Under the pieces are notes generated by a model. The model ran no database searches, was not told the DNA's origin, and saw only the letters and a program-made list of their open reading frames with translations. Position numbers and translations under genes: made by a program. From Meandrina meandrites (Eukaryota > Cnidaria > Anthozoa > Scleractinia > Meandrinidae): a stretch of 64,000 nucleotides of DNA. Location of the stretch: the NCBI GenBank assembly GCA_963693305.1, contig OY855905.1:42041895-42105894 (forward strand). Reading direction: 5' to 3'. Shown in pieces: positions 32,890 to 44,802 of the stretch (the first letter of the stretch is position 1; each line of letters opens with the position of its first letter).

Positions 32890-33126
32890 TTACTGAACAA
32901 AAATGTATCCAAACGCTTTCTTTGGCGAAATGTTTCGCATCTCGTTTCCACATGAATTTAATGGATCCATATTATGAAAACTTCCCGTGGTACCAAACCC
33001 GATTCTTGACTGTGCAGTCTCTTCGCAGCTGCGCCCTGGAGTCCCAAGGATCCCAATGCGAGCCTTAGGACTGTTGGATTTTCTAAGGTTATCTTGGCTG
33101 TTAAAACCTTGAAAGTTGCATCCTTC
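32890..33126 (-). CDS. SOMP5-like exon 6: C-terminus and stop
   Basis: Acceptor CCTTTTAG. It encodes EGCNFQGFNS, ARIGILGTPGRSCEE, SRIGFGTTGSF, NSCGNE and GYIFVQ, then TAA at 32890. It lies 5.9 kb from exon 5, but the match to the family C-terminus and the phase make the link strong. Confidence 0.85.
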   Translation of the reverse strand, partial: EGCNFQGFNSQDNLRKSNSPKARIGILGTPGRSCEETAQSRIGFGTTGSFHNMDPLNSCGNEMRNISPKKAFGYIFVQ

Positions 33127-36100
33127 CTAAAAGGAAAGAAATCAAAGTGGCTGTGAGCCACTGAAACTCGGAAAGCCTTTGTTTACTTCATACATGTATA
33201 TAGTAACACAAATAAAGGCTGCATTTTACCCAACCCCCTTCCCGCTTCACAAGACTAATTGATTACTTCAATTTAATATTAGACTCTCTGTCGACCGGCG
33301 TGCAATGCGAGTGTTTGTTATTGTTTTGATTCTGGCGCTGAAGAAAATCGTTCGAAAATCAAAAAGATTTAGGGCATTCGTGGCCTAAAATAAAATATAC
33401 CGGTAGAAACAGGTATAAAATGTTTGCTTTCGAGGTCATCCAGCTAATAAATACTTTATTTTGAAATTATGACCTCGCGTCGTGGGGGCGCCATACCGGC
33501 AGGTACAAAACACAGGTCACAGGTCACAGGTCACAGGTCACAGGTCACAGGTCACAGGTCACAGGTCACAGGTCGCAGGTCACAGGTCACAGGTCGCAGG
33601 TCACAGGTCGCAGGTCGCAGGTCAGTAAAAAGAAAAACTCATAATTACATAATTACTCCTGCATTGCGGCGGAAGTACCGGCATTAACTTTCGACGCATA
33701 TACTTTAGTATTATATTCTTAAATTTCGAGTTACATCTGTCAGGCATGTTAAAGTGCACCAAACATGTTTTCAGCTTTAAATCTCCGTCTTTAAAGGAGC
33801 TACGTCACGATATTTTAATGGCCTAAATAATGGTTAAAATGTTAGGAAACGTAAAAATAATGGTTTGTGAAGGAAGAAAACGCCAAAGGGGTGATTTTAA
33901 AGAACAAGGATGGGAAGAATTGAAAGGGCTTCGAAATGACGATTTTGAAATTTAAAGTTTAGCCAATCTTTTGAAAATACACAAATGATGCCGTAGCTCT
34001 TTAAAAACCAGGGGTCCTCGAAAGAACAGGCTTTTGCGTGGTCGCGGCGTTTGTTTTCATAGTTGTCTTGAATTGGTCGTTTTGTTCAAGAATGCTCGAT
34101 GAGCTGAAACGTCGGTTTTGAATAGCACCCATGTCCTTCTACTCGTTATTATTGTTTTGCAATGACATCTAGTACGTTGCACGAGGAAATTCCTCGTTCC
34201 AAGCTCCTCTCAGAGCCTCTAGTTTTTTCCAGGCCCCAAAGAATGGACTGCGTTCTGTTGCCATATCCACGCAAAAACCAGTTGATATTTAAAGACAAAG
34301 ATTTAAAGCTGAAAACATGTTTGGTGCACTTCAACATACCTGACAGAGGTAAATCGAAATTTAAGAATATAATACTAAAGTTTATGCGTCGAAAGTTAAT
34401 GCCGGTACTTCCGCCGCAATGCAGGAGTAATTATGTAATTATGAGTTTTTCTTTTTACTGATCTGCGACCTGTGACCTGTGACCTGTGACCTGTGACCTG
34501 TGACCTGTGACCTGTGACCTGTGACCTGTGACCTGTGACCTGCGACCTGCGACCTGTGACCTGCGTTTTGTACCTGCCGGGCGCCATACGCGTCACTTGA
34601 AAACAACTCCATAAAATAAATTTCCTTTTTATTTGCTTTTAGAAGCACATATACACAGTATATATACAGTACTTAGTGCTCTTAAAATACTGTTAAGATG
34701 TAGAACTAGAGCAATGAACATTTCGTGGCGATTTTCATACCGCGGTTTGGAATTCCTGCGGAGATTGTTTCGATAAGCGGTCACGTACAGATTCTAAATG
34801 CTTTCAGTTCGATCTTTTTTCAGTCCGAAAGATTGCCATTACTAGCGAGTAGGGGAAAATTGAAGCAAAGAAAGCACTTTTCATCGAAATAAATTTCAAA
34901 TAATCTCAATAAAGCTTACTTGGTACTGGAAGAATCTACTGGCAATGCGAAGGGAAATAATTCTGCAGCGATTCAGTGTCACTCAGCTTACTGCAACAAA
35001 CATGAGCAGTTTTCACTTTGCCTGTATCCGAGGTCATCTTCTTTGTTTCTCCATTGATTCTGGGCAGATTTTCTTGAATAAATCTTTTCGGAAGAGCCTC
35101 TGGTTACAGTCAAGGCCTTACGCAGGCGATTCTTGGCACCCGCCATGCATGGCTAAAAGCATATCGCGTACCGGCCGTTGTTTAGCTTTTCACACATGTA
35201 ACAAACGAACAACTTACGACAAAATATTCACCTCAATGTTAAGAACGATAATCAATCTTTTCATGAAAAGCAATAACTGTTGAAAAATCGCGATGGATGC
35301 CTCGGATTGTAAAGGATTGAAGAGCGAAATGATCGACAAATTGAGGTTTTGTAGGCTACGAAACCTCGGGCGAGGCATTCAATGCATGCCGGTCGACAGA
35401 GAGTCTTTAATTAATTAATTCAATTAAAATGTTTACAGGAATCGAGGGAAGGAGTGAAATCGGCCCCATCACCAGAACTCGAAATTTTCCGAGTTAAAAA
35501 TGTATATGCTTTGAGCAAACACAGTATTCTGTGACAGCTTTAATTTGAATGTATTAGAAGAGACTCGGTCGTGTTTTATTGGAAATCTGCGATTCTGATT
35601 GGTTCTCCCAATGTTTCTATTCAACAATTAGACTATTAGCCTGGCTCATAGAAAACGATGCCGAGTAATCTTATTGTTTTAGCAGAACTCTAAAGAACTG
35701 CAATCCAAAAATTACAATTTTATAGCGGAGCTCCAGCGCGCGAAGCGCGCCAGCGGAGCACCATGGGTAAGGAATTTTGGTAAACCCATGAGGCCAAGAA
35801 AATTTGGTGCGTACGCCCGCACGCCCTCCCGTACAGACTCTCGGGGAGGGGGAGTGGAGTCCCAAGGCGGCCCGACCGGGGTTGGTGGGAGGGGGGGGGG
35901 GAGAATAGACTGAGGGACATGGGGAGCAGATGAATGCCATCTCTACTTATCTATACGTACGTACGTAAACAGAGCTTACAACTTTGACATCCATGTTATG
36001 ATCAATTGACAGCTGTCAAAACAAAGTATCCGCTGAGCAGTATCACGTGACCATATCGCGGGCTCACATGTGGAGCTCATCGAGGTCACGTGTTTTTTGG

Positions 36101-39100
36101 AAGTTGACCGCTGACCAGATGGAGTTTTCTACTTGATCGCGGGCTCAAGTCCTGGTTTTATACAAATTTTTTTGATCATCGCGTAAATTCAGATTTAAAT
36201 AAAGGGCAAAGTTAATAACCGAGGAGCTCAGCTTTTAAGTTTGGCTAAATCTATTCTTAAAAGTTTTTCTCTTGTTAAAAAAAAAATATCTGGACATTTC
36301 ATTTCAACTTAAACGAAGTAATTGTATGAAAAGGCGGCAAATCGTTTGCACGTTGTTCTCTGCTGAATTGAAAGACGGGAAGAAAGCGTGCTGGAGAATA
36401 GATCTTCGTGAATATTTCTGGCTTTATTTACTTGTCTACAGGATGGAAACTTATGCCAAGTGATTTAGGATAACCTCTTAATGGGAAGATCCGAAATATT
36501 TGTCGACCTGAACATGATATATCGGAGTACGAGTTCAAAACAACGAGAGTTGAAGCACTGTTTACGGTTCCTGCTCCTGACCAAGACTGGAAATTAAAAT
36601 GAACTGAGCTAATATAAAAGTGTGCTCAGGGCCGGTCAAGTTGACTGAAGTGACGGATAAAAGAATGTTAAAAGCTACACCGAAAGGAAGAAAGATTGAT
36701 CTTCGCTGATAATTCAGATTATGCATATGTTGGTGGTGTGAGTTTATTACGAACATTGGACGAAACTACCGTTTTCATCGCTTCGTCTCCGATGTTATTT
36801 GGCTGTTTTGAAAGCTTTGCCCTGCAGAATTTACAAGCCTTCTCAAAATATGAGGTAACAAACGTAGATGTACACATTTTGTTGTGAGAATCTGTTTATA
36901 CTTCATTTATGAACGAATTCGATGTTGTGTCGGTTTACAGATCTTCTCGCTTAAATTCCGTTAAAACGGCTGCTTTCAAACCTCTTAGCTTTAATCACTT
37001 CTGCCTATTAAATGTTTCGTTTCAAATTTTGTGTTCATCGTTGGATTTTGAAAAGAATATTAAATTATTGAGCTACACGGATCAAAAACATGATTTCCCG
37101 GGCTGCATTTGCAGAAAAATCCCGCAAACAAATCAAAGCAAAAAACGAGTAAACCTTCGGCAACGATACTTCATACCAACGATTAAACGATTTATTAACC
37201 AACTGCTCTATTTCACTCGCTTGCATTTTTGTCATTTCGGTGAGTGTGTTGAAATCTCGTACGTGTGATAAGTTTTTAGATTGGTAAACGAGTATTTACG
37301 GCAGTTTTTATATTGCGAGTTGCCTGTGCTTGGGTGAGTGAGTTCAGACTTTTCCAAACGCACATTCGCCTACTAGAAACGAAGGAAATTCATTCACTTC
37401 TCTACATAAAATTCTCTAAGGTATTTAGCAATGTGTACGATAAAACATGCAGCGTAGTTAATCATGCAACCAAACCAAGATGGTTCAAAACTACATTTTA
37501 AGCTTAATAGACAGCGAGCACCACTTCCTAAATCACAAACTGTCACAATTCTTACACAGAAAAACTGCTTAAAAATGACTTAAATCGGCTCCCAATGAAT
37601 TTGCTGAGTTAGTTTTGCCGCTGTGATTTTCTTTGTTGTGGTGTTTAGTTCACTTTGTTTTGCCTTGATTTGATCTTTTTGCCCTTACTGCTTTGAAGTA
37701 AATCAAAACAAATTTCTTCGCCTTCATCAAGGTCCTTTTTACATTGAATTACCCTTAGAGTTATGAAAAGTCTTTACACTAAAAATTGATGTGTGCGCCT
37801 AGGAACCCAATAAAGTGCAACGACATGTACCTATATGGGCAACCGTATACACTTAGAAATAGTGTGGCTACTTATTAATTGGGAAACAGTGCAAACTCAA
37901 GCAAAAAAAATAAATAAATTGGAGCTCCGCGTTTAGGCCTGCCTAAATCTATATATTATAACTGTTTTATTAAAGAGCAAAGCGCTCGTGATTGTTTTCT
38001 ATCAGCGATTAGTACAATTTCCAGAGGTGAATATAAGAATCGGACATTCTAATTGGTCGGGAAGCTCGGCTTATATAAACAATAGTCTCCATTTGACGCG
38101 AAAATATGCACGAATATTTGTCCGCGGACATTATCTGTTCCGAGAAGCGAACAGTTTTCCGAGAGCGAAGCTCGAGGAAAACTGTGAGCTTCGAGGAACA
38201 GATAATGTCCAAGGACAAATATCCGTGCATATTTTTGAAGCCAAATGGATACTATTGTGTTTATTATCCTTCAAATATTTTTAAACAAGGCTGCATTTTG
38301 GGAGACCTTTTCTCAAAGCTTTTAAACGTCAAAGAAATTCTGTCAGCGCTCAAAATATTTTTAGTCTGTTCAAAGTGTTTAGTTTTATTCATTTTAACAA
38401 TTTACTCGAGATAAAAGCGAAACGTGGGAACGTAAATCGCAAAGTTCGAAAACTGGGGAATATCACTTGGGGAATATCATCTGATATTCCCCAGTTTTGG
38501 CTGCATCACGTGACGCGTTTAGACCAATCGCGCGCACGAAAAATATTTGATGGATTATAAGACGCTATATTCAGCGCGCTAGGCGTTGAAAATAGCTCGT
38601 TCATTCGAAAGAAATCACTCCAAGTCCGGATATCCAAAGCACTGAGAATTTTGGAATAAGATTTCTTTATGAATATGAATTTGCTTGTACAATACGATAC
38701 GATATGTTCCGAAGGTTATAAAGAGATCACGCAGGCATCACATAGTTAAATATAATTATATACTGAGGAGAGCCCCCTTGCATTGCCCCTGCTTCCCCTA
38801 CACCCCCCCCCCCTCCATCCTAACCCCTCTTCACTGCGCTTGCTCCCTCTTCTTCCAGCAACAAAGAACCGTTCTTCATCTCAACCCCTATCTCTTTTTG
38901 ACAACCTCTGGAGTCGCTGCTGAGTTTCTAAGGAAAATAGGGAGACTCGCAGAGTTTAGCATTTGACTCTTGGTTTTTTAATACCTGAATTTGCGAGTTG
39001 TTCAGCAGCTTCTTCCATTCGGTAACAGTCAAATTTGTTTCCTTAAATGTGCCGTTCCCAATAACGTCCCTCAGCGAAGATCCAACATAATTCAGTGCAA

Positions 39101-42100
39101 TCCAGTTCTTCTCGTTCTGATATTTCATGCCGAGGCAGAGTCGAGTAAATGGTGTGGACCAAAAGCTGCTCAGCTTTGTTTCCGTATCAGCCAGGTTTGT
39201 TCCGCCACCCTCGTTGTAAGCAACAGTGTTATTCCAATATTCCTTATCGTACTTGAATGTTTGCTTCAAAAAAAAAGAGAACAAAGCGGCAGTTCAACTC
39301 ATTGTCGAAGAGAACATATGGGTGCTTTCGTTTGGATTTGCTGAGTTTAACAATGTGTTTTAAACACGCAAGCAACATGGGCTCTTCGACTTTTTTCTGT
39401 GTCTTTTTGTTTGTGTGTTGGTGGGGAGGGGGTGTGTGTGTGTGGGGGGGGGGGGGGGGGGGGGGCACTAGTAAGTAGCAAAACCAAAACGGGCATGCCT
39501 TGACTTTCGCGGGCTTTCCCGCAATTGACGCTGGTACGGTCGATCACGCGTGCTTGCTTTGAGTTCTTGTTAGTTTGTTGTGGTTGGTCAGATGTGATAA
39601 ATTTATTTTTGACTGTAGCGGCTTGGAAGTATGATCATCACGCACAATTTGTAAATTTAGCGTCAATGTCAAAACGAAGTTCAGTTGTCGATGTCTGTCG
39701 GTTTTTCTGTTAATATTTGGGTAATCTACAAGTTGTTGGAAAACACTGGGTCGTTTTCCCCGTCCCTCGGTTGCCTGCACCCCGGCCCATCCAGGAGTAA
39801 AATTAAGACGGCCCACTGGAGTTGTTTCTCACATTTACAGACAACTATCATAAAGACCAACAATTATGGTCAGACTGAGACTTTCAGAGGACCGGAACGT
39901 CGGTAGAAGTACATTTATTTCTACGGGGTCACAGTTTAAGCCCGAAAACACGTGAAAACAGGGATCTTTATGATCCATAGACTACCGTATATGATCCATA
40001 GACTACCGTGTTTAAATACTCCTACTAGAGCCGCCCCTGTTCAGTGCTCAGTATCGTAAATTCTGAACTTATAACCGTCACGTGGTATGGTCTTTTATAA
40101 ATAAAACCCGATTTCGGGCCTGAAATTGAGAACTGGTCTTCTTCTGCCAAATTACAATAAGCTGTATAAAGTTTGCAGAAACTTAGAATCAGAGTGAAAA
40201 TGGTTTTGCGATAAGGTTGCGCCACAATATTAAGTGACCTGCAAACTACAAACTACGGAGCAATACCTTGTTTCCATCAATTTTCATGACCAGTGTCCAT
40301 CCTCCATTCCCACATCCAGGAATTGGCGTCATGTGACAGAATATGTGTGCATAATCGGAAGGTGAGTCTGCCCGAATGTAGAACGGTCTGTCGACTCGGA
40401 TTCTGGAGTTTCAACGAATAAAATGACGAAAACTCAATAACATCACAAGGATGCATCTAGTTTACACGGTCAGACTTTCTCGCAAGCGACAAGCTTACAA
40501 CAGGCCTACGAGGTGGATTAGGACCATTTGCACACGCGCGCGTCTCTCGTAAGGATGTGGTAGGATCGTGTTGTTGTCATGGCGTAAGCGTGCCGAGTGC
40601 GATAAGCGTAGGCAAAATCATAAGCCCTAAGACCTTAAAACAACGGGTAACATTATGAATGATTAACAGGTGAACACTTATCTTCCTCTAGGGCGTCGAA
40701 GTGACGAAAAACTCAAGTCATCTTTTTTTTTATACCTACCTGGAATTCTCCCAGATTTCTTTGCAGGACATAGGAAGTCTATCATAAGAACCTGGAATAC
40801 AAGAAAGGAAATAGTATATTTTATAAATACTTTCCTCTCTGATGGGTCTTAATAACGTCTATATAGGAAGGTAGATGGTGTTAAAATGATGTGAAGCTTG
40901 TCTTATTTGTATCAGTTGGAAAAAGGTCTTTGAAATAGATAGTATTTCTTCCCCGGAAAGTTAACTTTATTATCGAAGCTAGCAACCAATTTACCCGGGC
41001 CAGGCCTGCAGGCGCTCTCTGAGGTGCAAGCACAGTCGCACTGGCTTGATGCCTGAACTGTTCTTTGAAGAAGGATGTCCGACGCTGGCTGAAAAGGAAT
41101 AAGTGAAAAGTGGTATATATAAGAAATACATAATACTTTATAGACTTCTGATGCTATATATATACATACAAGAACGATATCAACATGCGAAAATTAAATT
41201 TATATCTTTATTATCTCTTCAATACGCGAGCGCATAGCAATAAAAGTGCTTCTATGATCTGTTATATTTGGAAGTAAATTTGGGTCTAAAGCTCCGTTGA
41301 GGTAAAAGGATAAATCAAATACGAAACTTTCATTTCTTTCACTCAAGTTTCCATTTCTGCAGTCTGCAGTCTGTTTTTTCACCTGGGTTTAGCAGCATGC
41401 AACGTTCATTTCAAAACAGATCTTGAGGCAATTACACGGGGAGGCTGAAAACTAGCACACATTCCACGGGCGTTCATACAGGAACATTGCATAAAAACCC
41501 AAACTTTTTTATACCAGCCTACGGTGCTTTCAAGAACGCGATCGAAGAGTCCATTTAAACCTACAGGAATATCATTATTATTTTTCTCTCTCCCAACACC
41601 ACAATCCATCGCTATGTATGTTGAATCAAACTGCTTCATTTCAGGAATCAATTTGACAGGAAAAAAATCGAAATTTTGCATATCAATGGCTCAACTTAAG
41701 AGCTGCTGTCAACGGGCAATGCTACAACTTTTAGTAACCATGCAAGACTAGAGAAATGAATAACCCGAGCTTGGTGAAATCACAACGAGTATAATGACAT
41801 GGCTTCAATTAATACATGAAAATAAAAATAAAACTGAAGCTGAAATTTGAGCATTCAATATTATCGATCACCGCAAATTAAAGTCAACTGGAGAATTGGC
41901 AAGAGCAAAACTTATAAAGGGAAATTCCGCTTGTATTATGATTAAAGATACCAGATGCAAGTAATTACGGTGTCGATAATAGTGCTTGTTATTAGAAAAG
42001 GGAAATTAAGCTTTTTTCTTATTACTTTTTCAACGCACATAACATATTATCGTAGTTCAGATCTTGAGCTTCATCAGTTATATTTAGTTTGACGTATTAA

Positions 42101-44802
42101 CTTCTACTTTGAGGTGTTAATTAAGGGGAATTAAATGCGAAAATGTCTCCTGCAGGAAAAATTATCCCACATCAAAATACATACACTTTTTTTGTTTTTG
42201 TTTTTGTTTTTTTTTTTAACTTGACAAGTGTCTTGGGATGTCCACAAAAGTAAAAGTAAGTTTTTAATTAAAATGCAAAATTTTGATATTTCGAATTTGC
42301 AGGCAGATGTTGATATTTCAGTAATGAAAAGATCTGTCTGTGAGTTGATCATTTATTAAAATTGATGTTAACAATGCAGACAGCTAGCCATATTGACTTC
42401 AAGACATCAGCACACATTTAGTGTCAATTTTTTACCACAAACATATTGCTCATGTCAGAAAGCTTTTTTCTTTACGTTAAGTGTTAAAGATAATGCACAC
42501 TTCGTGACTAGAGGCAAATTATATATATCCTGCGACAAACTAATCGAGACTTTTACACAAGAATTTCTTACATCATAATTCCTTTTTAAAAAGTTTCATT
42601 TTCAGTTTGTCCTCACCCAGACGAGTTCTTTGATAACGCAAAACACACACCAAATGCAAAGAGTTTTTTTTTTCTTGAAGGAGGACTTTAATCCAGCTGT
42701 TTGCTGTAACGTTCTCTTGGTAACATGACTTGTTATATGTCGTAAGCAGCTCGAGATGGATGTGCAGTTAATGTTACAATAATGTTTAGCTTTAATCAAT
42801 TGGGTCCCAGTATATTCTTTGACTTTCAATTTGTGGGTTAGGTCAATTATAACAGAGAACAGAACTTGAACCGTACAAAATAAGACAAAATTTGAATTTG
42901 TCAACGAACGCAGTCCCTGATGCCCATTCTTGCTAATGGTGAATGAATTTGCTATCATAGAAGTTCGTCATTCGGCACAACGTCATTATCGCAATCATTA
43001 CGTGCTGGAGTCGAAGATGAAATATTTAATGATGCGGCTATCTGGACGCATATTGGCCGCGCCGCAATGTCAAAGTGAAAAATTGCCAATGAATATAAGC
43101 TGGGATATCACCCAACACTTTAATTACTTTAATTAAAGATAGCGGGGGGATTAAAAGGAAAATGAACGGCTGCCTCACCAAACGGGAAATAGACATCTAT
43201 CAATTATCTTTAAAACTGATCCAAAGTTATCGTACTCGCGCTGATGTCGTACGGTGTACTTGTTATGTAACTTTCGAGTTAGGTTAAAAACGTGCGTGAA
43301 ATACATATCATCTTTATCTTTCATCTGTTATAATTATCCAGTAATGCTTCTTGTTCTACTTTGTTGCGCAAGATACGAAGGAAAACTTAATGACAACGCA
43401 AAATTTTAATCGAACTGAATTGCGCGCATATATTGAAATTAGCTTTTTTTTGGCTATTGGCAGATTCAATATAGTTGGGAAAGAGTAAAGAAAGTTGAAA
43501 GACTATTTGAATGATATTTTCAGGAAAATAGTTTTCACTAGAAACGCAATGAGATCCTGTAGAAAGTAGGTTGATGCCAAATTATGCTCTAAGCCAGTTA
43601 CAAAAAACATCGCGTCATAACGTGTGACGTTTATGTGATTATTAAATGTCAGCCGAGAGATTTTGTCAATCCTAAAAGCAGGTTTTCAAAAAAACCTGTT
43701 AGTACTATTTTTGTGTAGACCGAAAAACAAGAAATAATATTTTCCTTGCTATCTCTCTAGCGCCACACGAGTGATTGCTGATGACCAAGATTTTTTATTT
43801 AGTTTTATTGGAAACTGAGATCTACTGCGATTCTTCAGCGTAGCACGACTCTCGAGTCACGTTCCGTATCTCACAGTGTTTATATAAAGCATTTCTTTAT
43901 TGAAGGGAGGACTCGAAATCCAGCTGTTACGGTTTTTAATAAAAAAAAAATGGGGGCTGCGTTGTTTTGTTTCGTACAGGGAAACTGGTTATTTGCGAAA
44001 TTTGGCTGCGTTGCCTATTCAAGAACTCGGCGTGTCCTAAGCCCTTACAGCGATTGATTTCAGTAGCCATTTCCAATTAGTTAGTATGAAATAACAGAAA
44101 CGTATGGACCGCTGTTTGATCATTTACAGCGCAATCTGTTTTACTTAGAGGTGGGAAAATCCAAAGATAAACGGCCGTTGTTAATATATGCCGCACTGAG
44201 ATTAAATTGAGAACGAAATATTCTTTTACATATAAATATCCATCGAGACCAGTGCTGATGAGAAAAAACGGGCAATTAGAGAAACCTTCAGTGTAATAAA
44301 CTGTCAAAAAGGTGATCCGCTCTCATGTTAAAGAAAGAATCGATAAAAATTTAAATATTTAGGGAATTTTAAGCTCCTGTCGTTTATAGAACTACACTGT
44401 AGTTAGCTAGTTAGTTTTGGAATCAGTATTAAACTTCAGCTAGAGAAACATCCAGAATGTAATAGCGCAAAAAAACTTAACAAGGCTCACCCTTATCTGA
44501 TGGAATATCACTCCTTGCATCTTCACTAATTCGTCCGGTCCACTATATGGCTGCTGTAAGCCCTGCCCGTTTAAATCGCAAGACCCAGTGTACGTGTTAT
44601 AGTTGTACGATATGCAGATGCTGTCTTCTTGACATGCTAATGTGCAGCTCAGCCAGTCTTTGGAGAAAACTGTTTTCATCAGATGGTTAGCCAAGTAACT
44701 GTCCTTTGCTGTGAAGGAAAATGCATTTGCTGATGGGGTCCAAGTGAAAAGTCTCATTAAAACAAGTAAATTGAAGCACAAGAGGGCGCCGAGATGTTCC
44801 AT
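32890..44802 (-). CDS. Secreted PAN plus fibrinogen-like protein, skeletal organic matrix protein 5-like
   Basis: Six exons join exactly: 44491-44802, 40995-41088, 40740-40791, 40267-40402, 38985-39263, 32890-33126 (1,110 nt, 369 residues plus stop). Residues 1-27 form a signal peptide. Next comes a PAN/apple-type domain (WLSCTLACQEDSICISYNYN, GSCDLNGQGL). A short Cys-rich linker (QCDCACTSESACRPGPG) leads to a fibrinogen-like region: SCKEIWENS, FYIRADSPSDYAHIFCHM, CGNGGWTLVMKIDG, TFKYDKEYWNN, LCLGMKY, ARIGILG, SRIGFGT and a terminal GYIFVQ. This layout matches proteins reported from Acropora skeletal matrix and their non-calcifying anthozoan relatives, though I see no EGF repeat between the domains. 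A role in biomineralisation or adhesion is inference. Confidence 0.88.
33486..34592. mobile_element. Foldback element with (AGGTCAC)n in both arms
   Basis: Arms of about 310 bp (33486-33802 and 34287-34592) are inverted copies. Each arm starts near the tip with CGGCAGGTACAAAAC, then 16 (left, 33514-33626) or 14 (right, 34465-34562) copies of a 7-bp AGGTCAC/AGGTCGC unit, then unique sequence shared by both arms. The spacer of about 485 bp has no transposase. It lies in the last intron of the SOMP5-like gene. Confidence 0.88.
35700..35900. repeat. Dispersed GC-rich repeat
   Basis: TAGCGGAGCTCCAGCG and AGCGGAGCACCA flank a GCGCGAAGCGCGC core. A relative lies inverted at about 59385-59455 (GTGGTGCTCTGC, CTGGAGCTCCGCTATA). 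Confidence 0.5.
37650..37962 (+). repeat. Dispersed repeat, copy 2
   Basis: Same orientation and order of landmarks as 1-300. A shorter relative of its end (GAGCTC, TTTAAG, GGCTAAATCTATT) occurs near 36223-36255. Confidence 0.7.
38072..38268. mobile_element. Near-perfect palindromic MITE
   Basis: AATAGTCTCCATTTG, AAATATGCACGAATATTTGT and ACATTATCTGTTCC on the left recur inverted on the right. Both strands encode almost the same short peptide as a consequence. Confidence 0.75.
38428..38515. mobile_element. Short palindrome
   Basis: AAAACTGGGGAATATCA and TGATATTCCCCAGTTTT face each other around a partial repeat. Confidence 0.55.
38985..39263 (-). CDS. SOMP5-like exon 5
   Basis: Acceptor TTTTTTTGAAG. 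It encodes QTFKYDKEYWNN through FWSTPFTRLCLGMKY to WKKLLNNSQIQ; donor GTATTA, phase 0. Confidence 0.88.
39420..39466. repeat. GT-rich and poly-G tract
   Basis: (GT)n followed by a run of about 22 G in an intron, 160 bp upstream (minus strand) of SOMP5-like exon 5. Confidence 0.85.
40267..40402 (-). CDS. SOMP5-like exon 4: fibrinogen-like core
   Basis: Acceptor AAACTCCAG. It encodes PFYIRADSPSDYAHIFCHM and GCGNGGWTLVMKIDGNK; donor GTATTG, phase 0. Confidence 0.88.
40740..40791 (-). CDS. SOMP5-like exon 3: start of fibrinogen-like region
   Basis: 52 nt between TATTCCAG and GTAGGT. It encodes SYDRLPMSCKEIWENS; phase fits both sides. Confidence 0.8.
40995..41088 (-). CDS. SOMP5-like exon 2: Cys-rich linker
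   Basis: Acceptor CCTTTTCAG, donor GTAAAT. It encodes ASDILLQRTVQASSQCDC and ACTSESACRPGP, ending in phase 1. Confidence 0.75.
44491..44802 (-). CDS. SOMP5-like exon 1: signal peptide and PAN domain
   Basis: The ATG at 44802 opens MEHLGALLCFNLLVLM. The whole PAN domain is in this exon, ending GVIFHQIR with donor GTGAGC, phase 0. Confidence 0.88.

Noticed and set aside
33514..34562. CRISPR-like array
   Set aside because: The 7-bp units are contiguous without spacers and lie in inverted arms; this is a eukaryotic foldback element.
38928..38984. Extension of SOMP5-like exon 5 past 38985
   Set aside because: A GTATTA donor follows QIQ, and the family C-terminus resumes at 33126; the read-through residues do not match.
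40025..40225. Minus-strand frame with leader-like start
   Set aside because: The hydrophobic stretch is interrupted by charged residues and the rest shows no domain; it lies in a SOMP5-like intron.
42602..42958. 118-codon minus-strand frame in SOMP5-like intron 1
   Set aside because: No recognisable motif, no good splice sites in phase with neighbours, AT-rich intronic composition.
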